Source: an uncultured Carnobacterium sp.
Lineage (GTDB): Bacteria; Bacillota; Bacilli; Lactobacillales; Aerococcaceae
Reading direction: 5' to 3'
Assembly: GCA_905371865.1 (NCBI GenBank)
Contig: CAJPNA010000018.1
Span: forward strand, 1 to 13,527
Length of the DNA stretch: 13,527 bases
Shown: piece after piece, positions 7,320 through 13,527 of the stretch
How positions within the stretch are numbered: the first letter of the stretch is position 1
Layout of the letters: the number at the start of each line of letters is the position of its first letter
Translations under genes and position numbers: made by a program
The notes under the pieces: model-generated
What the model saw: only the letters and a program-made list of their open reading frames with translations
Databases searched by the model: none
Told to the model about the DNA's origin: nothing

Positions 7320-7340
7320 TTGTTTACTTATAATAAACAA
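7320..7340 (-). repeat. Small hairpin in the rpsF-ssb gap
   Basis: TTGTTTA (7320-7326) and TAAACAA (7334-7340) are perfect inverted repeats around a seven-base loop, directly after the rpsF stop codon. On the minus strand the hairpin is followed by A-rich rather than T-rich sequence, so it is not a classical terminator. It might act as an mRNA processing or stabilising stem inside the operon. Confidence 0.4.
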
Positions 7341-7640
7341 TTATGCTTCTAATTTAACGATCATGTGACGTAAGATGTCATTGTTGATTTTCGCTAAACG
7401 GTCGAATTCATCGATTGCAGCAGCATCTTCAGCAGTGATGTTCACTAAGTGATAGATACCTTCTTGGAAATCTTTAATTTCGTATGCAAAACGACGTTTC
7501 GCCCAGTCTTTAGATTCAACAACAACTGCACCGTTGTCTGTTAAAACAGCATCAAATCTTGCAACCAATTCAGCTTTAGCAGCTTCATCGATGTTTGGAC
7601 GGATGATATATAAAATCTCGTATTTTGATGTTTGACTCAT
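7341..7640 (-). CDS. rpsF: Ribosomal protein S6 (bS6)
   Basis: Small-subunit protein of 99 residues, the normal length, which binds 16S rRNA together with S18. Recognisable S6 features are the KYEILYIIRP start, the DWAKRRFAYEIKDFQEGIYHLVN strand region (about 45-67) and the C-terminal NDILRHMIVKLEA. The ATG at 7640 follows AAGGAGGTGA (7647-7656), a full-length match to the 16S anti-Shine-Dalgarno. It is first in the operon with ssb and rpsR. The leader of about 78 bases contains a strong 5' hairpin and a CUCCUU that could mask the ribosome binding site. This suggests translational feedback, which is known for S6:S18 in other bacteria. Confidence 0.98.
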   Translation of the reverse strand: MSQTSKYEILYIIRPNIDEAAKAELVARFDAVLTDNGAVVVESKDWAKRRFAYEIKDFQEGIYHLVNITAEDAAAIDEFDRLAKINNDILRHMIVKLEA

Positions 7641-7689
7641 TGACTGTCACCTCCTTATGGACTTTTGGCCTACTGAATGTTCAGCAAGC

Positions 7690-7714
7690 AAGGAGAGTAT
7701 TATTTCTAATACTC
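7690..7714 (-). promoter_or_regulatory. Structured rpsF leader: GAAA-loop hairpin plus anti-Shine-Dalgarno
   Basis: On the minus strand, GAGTATTA and TAATACTC (7695-7714) form a perfect 8-bp stem closed by a GAAA tetraloop. It starts a few bases after the expected transcription start. Overlapping its 3' end is CTCCTT (complement of 7690-7695), which can pair with AAGGAG of the rpsF ribosome binding site 34 bases downstream. I do not see the CCG bulge reported for the S6:S18 leader motif, so assignment to that known element is not supported. Confidence 0.5.
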
Positions 7715-7724
7715 ACGTTCTGTA

Positions 7725-7753
7725 ATTATAACAAACTTTGATATGAAAAGCAA
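7725..7753 (-). promoter_or_regulatory. Promoter of rpsF-ssb-rpsR
   Basis: The minus strand has -35 TTGCTT (7748-7753), a 17-bp spacer and a perfect -10 TATAAT (7725-7730). Transcription would begin near 7718, about 78 bases before the rpsF start codon. It lies only 12 bp past the stop codon of the upstream protease gene. Confidence 0.75.
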
Positions 7754-7756
7754 TTT

Positions 7757-7781
7757 AAGTATTTTTATTTTTTAAATACTT
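7757..7781 (-). terminator. Weak hairpin at the end of the protease gene
   Basis: AAGTATTT (7757-7764) and AAATACTT (7774-7781) are perfect inverted repeats with a nine-base loop that spans the stop codon of the metalloprotease gene. The stem is almost all A-T and no clear T run follows on the minus strand (AAATTGCTTTTC). Termination is therefore likely to be inefficient at best. Confidence 0.3.
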
Positions 7782-10700
7782 CTTCTTTAAAGCTATTGGT
7801 TGCTTTCAGTAATTGTTTGAATACTTTTGCCTTTAATTCAACCACATTTTGAGGATTTACCGAACCATTCTTCAAACTTCTTAGATCTTTTTGAACAGCT
7901 TCCTCAAATAGTGTTTGTAATTCTTCATAGCTATTAATCGTTTTTCCGTTTAATTCAAATGAATGGAGTCCTTTTTTAGCTTGTTGAACAACTTCATCAA
8001 AATAGGCTTTCTTCCAATCTTCTAAATTATTAAAACGACCTTTAGAAATTTTTTGAATGATAAATTCATCGCTAAGAGGTTTTTTCTCTTTGTCAGCATC
8101 ATTCTTATATTTGTTAGAAGCATAGCCAATAAAGCCTTCTTCATAACCAAAATATCCCCACATTCGGAATGTATTATGTTTAAATAATAACCCTCCTGGA
8201 GAACCTTTACTTGTATTTCCACCATAGATACCAGCTGTCATACGGACGTTCACATATGCAGAATCATAATCATCTGGCTTGAAAATGCGATTATCGAAAT
8301 CTCGATTGGTAATAAAGTTATGATCCACTAAGTCATTCACTGAACGTAATTGAATTTGTTTTTCTTCCTGGGTAAGTGGGCGAACTTTATCGTATTGATC
8401 ATTTTGATTTTGCTTCGCATTTCGAAGTTCACGATCTACTTTCTTAAACCATGCATTATTCAAGCTTTGGTTATTTTGTTTAATAACAGATTCACCTTCT
8501 AAATAATCCAGTAGCATTAAGGTGTCGTTATATCCCTTCATATAATGATCGATTTCCGTACGGGAATGTAGTTCATTTGGATTAGGATTATACCATTGAT
8601 CACCATTATTTGGACGTTCAAAAGCCATGTTCAATCCTAACGCTCCATATTCGCCCATTCCTCCTGGTACAGCAGTCTGAAGCATTCCTTGTGCAAAAGC
8701 TTCAACACCTGTTCCTTCTCTATGACGATAACCACCAAGATATACCACGCGGTCATTAATGTGTGTCGTTTCATGCGTATAGGCAGAAACCCCATAATCA
8801 CTAATGGAATCAGACATTACGAAGACAACTTTTTCAGTTGGATGAGGATTTGCGTAAATATATGCATATGCACCTGCATAACCACCATTGTTTCCATAGT
8901 AATCCCCAACAGGTCCATAAAATTCTCGAATTGGAGCATAAACATTTGGCTGTCCATAACGTCCGTATTTATCTGGCCATCCTTGTCCATGAACATTATA
9001 GCCTTCCCAAATTGGAGTAACCGTATCTTTAGCGAGTCTACCTTTTACTTTATCGATGGCTAAACGATACCAGAAATCTAAATAATTAAGCTGACGATCG
9101 GCTACTAAATTAATATCGGCCTTCATTTCTTCAATCGTCTTTCTATATTTATCCGCAGAACCAATCGTAAGAGTATTGTAATTTGAAATCAAGAACATCT
9201 TTGCCTTCTCTACATTTAATAAAGGTAAAATCATTCTTCTATGCACAGGAACAATTAAATTATCAAATATGCGATATTTTGCATTTTTTAACCCTTCCAT
9301 CTTAGAAGCACGTTCTACGATATAAACTTTCTCTTTGGTTGCATTAATAAACCAATCATTCATATTTTTAAATTCAGTCAATAGTTGACGGTTATAATTT
9401 AAAAATTCATCTAAATTTCTAGCTAATGTATGTTTCGCTAGTGCTTCTCCAAAGGCATCAAAGGTACGATTTCCTTTTAATGTACTTTCTTTAGAACCAA
9501 TCTCAATCAATCTTTCCAATACATCAGAATTAATTCCATAGAAATCAGGTTTAAAGAGCATTAATTCCTTGATATTTAATTGGTCAAAATGAACCCCATA
9601 ATAACGATGTAAATAGGCCATTCCTAGCATTAATGCTGCTTTATTTTTTTCTACTTTATCAAGAATCATTTGTTTTGCCGCAGAAGATTCATTCAATTGA
9701 TAATCTTCGTTTTGAACTAGTTTAGTCACAAACGTTGTTAAGTTTTCTTTTACATGTGCAAAGCTTTCTTCTAAATAAAGATCTTTTACATATTCACGTT
9801 TTTTCTCAATCGTATTATCTTGAGGTTTTTGACGTTTTTCAAGATACTGATACACATCATTCGACTGTAATTCTACTGAAGTTAATTTTTCAACAATGTC
9901 ATGAATCAATGAACTATGGTTTTTATCAACAATATTCGGCGTATATTTAATCCCTAATTCCACAATATCGTATTCTTTAACATTCGAAATCCCTTCAGTA
10001 CTTTCTCTTAAAGTATAGAATTCTTTCGTTTTATCTGCATAATGAACGAGGATACGATCGGCTTGACTTAAATCTGTTACAAAATTTGTTTGATTCATCG
10101 CAGTAACCGATAAAATTTCTTTTTGATTAAAAGCATGGTTTTCTTCTAAACGGTTCGCTTGATTGATAATAAACTCCTTATTATAAAATGGCTGAATCTT
10201 TTCCAAGTTCTTATAAGCTTGTTTATGAGACTCTTTGTAATCTTGAATCGCCGTATAAGGATTTTCTTTCGAAACAAGTCGGTTTAAAGCATCGATATGT
10301 GATTCTTCGCTTACAAAAGTATCCGCAGTAATCTTATAACTTGCCACACGAGCATCCGCAGCTTCTTTCGTTAACTCGATTTGCTTACCAGGATATTGAT
10401 TATAGGACTTTTTACCTTCACTATAACCTTGTACGCTATATAATTGATTGATGTGAGGATGAGAATACTCATTAGTCATATCATCCGAACCAAATAACAT
10501 TTCTCCATTGATTACTTTTGCATAACTGACATTATCTTTTACCGTTCCAAATGGCCATGTTTTACTTGCAAATGCCGCTGATTGAATAGGTTCTCTTACA
10601 CGAATGATTCCTTTCGCAACGGACTGCGTTAGAGAACCTTTTGTCCCCGTTAAATAATCTCCAATCATTCCGTACTCAACATAGGGCACTAATAAACTAG

Positions 10701-13482
10701 CACGGACTTTATTCCCAGTTAAAGTAGCATCGACATAAACTCGTCTTACAATTGCACGGTAATTTTTGTCTGCAATCCCTCCTAAATTAGAAGCATTTCC
10801 ACTTGTTGAATGTAATTTTCCGATAAACGCAACATTTTCAATGCGAGTACCTTCATTCATATAATTGACAATCCCTGCTACATTGTTTCGACCAGAAATA
10901 GAACCTGTTACTTTAACATCTTCAATCACTGAAGATCCATTCATTGTTTGAGCAACTGTTGCAATATCATCTTGGTTCTTTTGATCAATATCTACATTTT
11001 CAAAATTCACATTTTTAATAGTTGCATTCTTAATGACATTGAATAATGGATGCTCCAAGTCTTTAATCGCAAAACGTTTACCATCTTCACTTAATAGTTT
11101 TCCAGAAAATTCTGCTTTAATATATGATTTTCCTTGAGAGGCTACATTACGCGCACTCATACTTTGACCAAGTCTAAATTCTCCTGTCGGATTTTCACGA
11201 ATCGCATTCACTAAGTCTTCAAAATCATAATACACATTTCCCACATGGGTTCTTGGTTTTTCGATAAAGTAAGTATATACGTCCTCAAAAGTTTGATTTT
11301 TCTGACGATCTACTAAATTTTCAGCCATAGCTGTCACTTTATAGACTTCTTTTCCGTTTGAGGCAATTTCTTCAATCGTTTTTACTGCTAATAAAGTTGT
11401 TTTTTGATTTTTAGAAGTGATTTTTAAATAATAATGACTGGTGTCTGTTGGAACAGATGACAATCGAGTTTCGTTGTGTTCCTGTTGATTTTCGTATCTA
11501 ACTAAACGAACTTCTCTCACATCTTTTATTTCAATTTTCTTTAGTTCTAATCGAACTGTTTTGTCTTCCAACAGTTGAGTTTCCGTGCCATTCCCTCTAT
11601 CAAATGTCATTGATGTAGATAGAGTATAGTCTTTATAGTAATCAAGACCTTCTAGAACAGAGTGTAATTCATTCTCTGAAAGGGTTAATTCTTTTTCAAC
11701 TTTGCCTTCTTTTTTCAAGGTGAGGGTAATCGATTGAATGGTAACGCCTTCTGGTTTCGTTAATGAATAATCCACTTCAACCGTACGTTTTAAATCATTT
11801 TTTTGTAAAGAACGAATCGATAAGACTGGTTTTTCTAGTTCTTTCGTTCCTTTTTTAATAATCTTATTTTCAGCTGGTTCTATAATGGTTTCTTCTACAC
11901 TAGGTGCTTCGGAAGTTTTTTCCCCTTTAACGGTTTTAAACCTTTTTGTAATTTTTTTACGTCCTTCTTTACCATTTTTTGAAACAGTCATCGTTCCTTT
12001 TGCTAAAGTCTCATCCTCTTCAACGATTTCTCTAAAAGGAATACTTTCAAAAATTTCTTCAGAGGTTGTTCCGTCAATGGCTTTTGTGCCTTGAATGATT
12101 TTCTTCGGTTTAGCTTGTTTGATGACTTCTTCAGTAATGTGTATTGGGTCTCCAACTTTAATGCCATTCACTGTTTTATAATGTTTTGTGAGGATAGATT
12201 GTCCCTTTTCACCTTCTTGAAGAATTGTTACATCGTCTGTATATTTAGAAGAATCTTCTATAATTTCAGTCGTAAAATCAACATCAACTGTCTCTTTTTC
12301 TTCAACAACTGCTTCTACGACAGTGTTTTCCTTTGTTCCGACTGCTACAATTTCATCCACAGCAAGCTTTGAAATAGTGGATTCAATTATTTTTCTTTCT
12401 TCAAGTCCATTGTTTTCTCGTACTTCTGTAAAGACTGTCCGTTCTCCATTTGTTCCTTGCTGGAGGACTTTCGTTTCTCCTTTGGGAAGAGTCGCATCAT
12501 TTTGAACGATTTTTCCATGAGGAATTGGTTCAACAGTTACTTCTAATGTAGGTTTATTCACAGTAGGAGAGGGTTCTCCCTCTTCAGGAGTTACTCTAGT
12601 TTCGACGTTAGGAAGCGTTGTTTCTTCCTTTGTTCCATTGGCAACTACTTCAGGAACCGCTTCTTTTGTGATAATAGAGTCAACGATGACTTTTACTTCT
12701 TTTCCATTTTCAATACGAATTTCTGTAAAAATTGTTCGTTCTCCATCTACACCTTTTTGAAGAATTTTCGTTTCTCCTTTTGGAAGAGTCGCATCATTTT
12801 GAATTGTTGTGGTATAAGGAATAGCTTCCTTTGTTACTTCTAATCTAGGTTTGTTCCCAGTTGAAGAAAATTTATCTTCATTTGGAGTAACTGGATCTTC
12901 AACGGTTGTACTTGTTGTATGATTTTGAATAGCTTCGGTAGTATTTGCAGTAGATGGTTCTGATGGAGTATTTGGTTGCGGTTGATTTTTTGCTTCTACA
13001 TACCCCACATATTCATACCCATCGATTTGTATGATTCCTTCCTGAGTAGGTTCATGAATGGCTTTACTTAAATCCATCGCAAATGCAGTAGAAGGAATAA
13101 AGGTAGCCATCCCCGCAGTAGTGAAAAGAATCGCTCCTAGAATCTTATTTTTCTTTTTCTTAGAAACTACCAAGATGATACTAGATGCTGCTAGAGCTAA
13201 CCCGCCTAATACAAAAGAAGTTGGATTTGTTTCTGTACCTGTATGAGGTAAAATTCCCATTGTCTTTTTATATACTAGATAATAAACTTCTTCCTCTTGC
13301 GGAGGTACTTCATACTGAATCAACTGCTTTTCTTCATCACTTAAGCTAGCATAATCCAAATAATGATACTGTGTAGTCCCCGCAGCATTTACTGTAGTGC
13401 CCATACCAAAAAAAGCTGAACCAATTAATACAGATCCAGCATATTTCTTTATTTTTCGAATGGAAAAAATTTCTTTTTTCAT
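7765..13482 (-). CDS. Giant cell-surface zinc metalloprotease, IgA1 protease/Zmp family (peptidase M26)
   Basis: A 1905-residue secreted and surface-anchored protease. A YSIRK-like signal peptide (FSIRKIKKYAGSVLIGSAFFG, cleavage near VNAAG, 31-35) is followed by LPHTG (78-82), a membrane segment (about 87-107), a KKKKNK cluster, and a second hydrophobic segment ending in STAFA (about 114-135). Next come a Pro/Thr-rich stretch (about 165-210), four G5 domains (about 213-285, 312-384, 400-467, 478-547), an M26-type N-terminal region with beta-helix-like repeats (about 790-930) and the catalytic domain. Zinc ligands are H1570 and H1574 in HETTH, with E1594 twenty residues on and E1571 as catalytic base. 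The layout matches streptococcal IgA1 protease, ZmpB and ZmpC. Which host protein is cut cannot be read from sequence. The ATG follows AAAGGA; the reading frame is intact and the promoter lies outside the window. Confidence 0.93.
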   Translation of the reverse strand: MKKEIFSIRKIKKYAGSVLIGSAFFGMGTTVNAAGTTQYHYLDYASLSDEEKQLIQYEVPPQEEEVYYLVYKKTMGILPHTGTETNPTSFVLGGLALAASSIILVVSKKKKNKILGAILFTTAGMATFIPSTAFAMDLSKAIHEPTQEGIIQIDGYEYVGYVEAKNQPQPNTPSEPSTANTTEAIQNHTTSTTVEDPVTPNEDKFSSTGNKPRLEVTKEAIPYTTTIQNDATLPKGETKILQKGVDGERTIFTEIRIENGKEVKVIVDSIITKEAVPEVVANGTKEETTLPNVETRVTPEEGEPSPTVNKPTLEVTVEPIPHGKIVQNDATLPKGETKVLQQGTNGERTVFTEVRENNGLEERKIIESTISKLAVDEIVAVGTKENTVVEAVVEEKETVDVDFTTEIIEDSSKYTDDVTILQEGEKGQSILTKHYKTVNGIKVGDPIHITEEVIKQAKPKKIIQGTKAIDGTTSEEIFESIPFREIVEEDETLAKGTMTVSKNGKEGRKKITKRFKTVKGEKTSEAPSVEETIIEPAENKIIKKGTKELEKPVLSIRSLQKNDLKRTVEVDYSLTKPEGVTIQSITLTLKKEGKVEKELTLSENELHSVLEGLDYYKDYTLSTSMTFDRGNGTETQLLEDKTVRLELKKIEIKDVREVRLVRYENQQEHNETRLSSVPTDTSHYYLKITSKNQKTTLLAVKTIEEIASNGKEVYKVTAMAENLVDRQKNQTFEDVYTYFIEKPRTHVGNVYYDFEDLVNAIRENPTGEFRLGQSMSARNVASQGKSYIKAEFSGKLLSEDGKRFAIKDLEHPLFNVIKNATIKNVNFENVDIDQKNQDDIATVAQTMNGSSVIEDVKVTGSISGRNNVAGIVNYMNEGTRIENVAFIGKLHSTSGNASNLGGIADKNYRAIVRRVYVDATLTGNKVRASLLVPYVEYGMIGDYLTGTKGSLTQSVAKGIIRVREPIQSAAFASKTWPFGTVKDNVSYAKVINGEMLFGSDDMTNEYSHPHINQLYSVQGYSEGKKSYNQYPGKQIELTKEAADARVASYKITADTFVSEESHIDALNRLVSKENPYTAIQDYKESHKQAYKNLEKIQPFYNKEFIINQANRLEENHAFNQKEILSVTAMNQTNFVTDLSQADRILVHYADKTKEFYTLRESTEGISNVKEYDIVELGIKYTPNIVDKNHSSLIHDIVEKLTSVELQSNDVYQYLEKRQKPQDNTIEKKREYVKDLYLEESFAHVKENLTTFVTKLVQNEDYQLNESSAAKQMILDKVEKNKAALMLGMAYLHRYYGVHFDQLNIKELMLFKPDFYGINSDVLERLIEIGSKESTLKGNRTFDAFGEALAKHTLARNLDEFLNYNRQLLTEFKNMNDWFINATKEKVYIVERASKMEGLKNAKYRIFDNLIVPVHRRMILPLLNVEKAKMFLISNYNTLTIGSADKYRKTIEEMKADINLVADRQLNYLDFWYRLAIDKVKGRLAKDTVTPIWEGYNVHGQGWPDKYGRYGQPNVYAPIREFYGPVGDYYGNNGGYAGAYAYIYANPHPTEKVVFVMSDSISDYGVSAYTHETTHINDRVVYLGGYRHREGTGVEAFAQGMLQTAVPGGMGEYGALGLNMAFERPNNGDQWYNPNPNELHSRTEIDHYMKGYNDTLMLLDYLEGESVIKQNNQSLNNAWFKKVDRELRNAKQNQNDQYDKVRPLTQEEKQIQLRSVNDLVDHNFITNRDFDNRIFKPDDYDSAYVNVRMTAGIYGGNTSKGSPGGLLFKHNTFRMWGYFGYEEGFIGYASNKYKNDADKEKKPLSDEFIIQKISKGRFNNLEDWKKAYFDEVVQQAKKGLHSFELNGKTINSYEELQTLFEEAVQKDLRSLKNGSVNPQNVVELKAKVFKQLLKATNSFKEEVFKK
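8701..8775 (-). other. Zinc-binding active site of the M26 protease
   Basis: Codons 8761-8775 encode HETTH (residues 1570-1574) and 8701-8703 encode E1594 in GTGVEAFAQG. The HExxH motif plus a glutamate 20 residues later is the zinc site known for pneumococcal IgA1 protease and the Zmp proteins. All four key residues are present, so the enzyme is predicted to be active. The family often has HEMTH; here the middle position is threonine. Confidence 0.85.
11842..12846 (-). repeat. Four G5-domain coding repeats in the protease gene
   Basis: Four G5-like units of about 70 residues lie at 12628-12846, 12331-12549, 12082-12285 and 11842-12051. The first two are close copies with an exact 297-bp (99-codon) period. 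Both contain QNDATLPKGETK, and the DNA matches almost base for base around 12472 and 12769. Units three and four are diverged but keep the core pattern: acidic start, GxxG-like KGE/EGEKG turn and closing GTK. G5 domains occur in wall proteins and are thought to bind carbohydrate or form extended stalks. Confidence 0.75.
13237..13251 (-). other. N-terminal LPHTG sortase motif
   Basis: These codons encode L78-P-H-T-G82, followed by a hydrophobic segment (about 87-107) and a lysine cluster. This is the order of a sortase A sorting signal, but it sits near the N-terminus of a 1905-residue protein. The same unusual placement is known in pneumococcal IgA1 protease and ZmpB, which supports the family call. 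Confidence 0.85.
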
Positions 13483-13527
13483 AGTTGAATCCTTTCTTTA
13501 ATTCCTAATCCTTTTAGAAAACTACTT

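Noticed and set aside
7695..7714. The GAAA-loop hairpin as terminator of the protease gene
   Set aside because: No T run follows on the minus strand (TCCTTGCTTG comes next), and the hairpin lies downstream of the rpsF -10, so it belongs to the rpsF leader.
8689..9063. 124-codon plus-strand open frame opposite the protease gene
   Set aside because: The minus-strand gene has clear domain structure here, including the zinc site. The antisense frame looks random and lacks a start signal.
11842..12846. G5-coding repeats as a CRISPR or mobile-element repeat array
   Set aside because: The period is 297 bp, in frame, and explained by protein domain duplication; there are no short identical repeats with unique spacers and no transposase.

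Overview
The window is an origin-proximal piece of a low-GC Firmicutes chromosome, most like the order Lactobacillales. A Carnobacteriaceae organism such as Granulicatella would fit, but I infer this from protein style and gene order and no search was possible. Every convincing gene lies on the minus strand, so transcription runs from high to low coordinates. Strong AGGAGG-type ribosome binding sites, bacillar core gene order and two perfect Spo0J/ParB parS sites all point to the region beside oriC.

Read in the direction of transcription, the window opens with one very large accessory gene (13482 to 7765). It encodes a 1905-residue surface zinc metalloprotease of the IgA1 protease/Zmp (M26) type. 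It has a YSIRK-like signal peptide, an LPHTG sortase motif close to the N-terminus, two membrane segments, four G5 domains, a beta-helix-like region and a HETTH...E zinc site. Next comes the rpsF-ssb-rpsR operon (S6, single-stranded DNA-binding protein, S18). It has its own promoter, a structured leader and a strong terminator.

A 357-bp gene-free stretch (6175-6531) follows. It holds the terminator, two parS sites 48 bp apart, the gdpP promoter and a speculative plus-strand promoter. gdpP (c-di-AMP phosphodiesterase) and rplI (L9) form the next unit, closed by a hairpin terminator at about 3624-3660. A new promoter at about 3534 then serves dnaB (replicative helicase), purA (adenylosuccinate synthetase) and walR (essential cell-wall response regulator), which have short gaps and no terminators between them. 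The low-coordinate edge may include the first codons of walK.

Together these genes serve replication (DnaB, SSB), origin segregation (parS), translation (S6, S18, L9), purine synthesis (PurA) and envelope or c-di-AMP signalling (WalR, GdpP). The surface protease is the one accessory, host-interaction gene. I found no CRISPR array, tRNA, rRNA, insertion sequence or phage gene. I also found no convincing wholly new system. The most interesting items are the parS pair against the gdpP promoter, the rpsF leader, the zinc-type S18 and the architecture of the protease.
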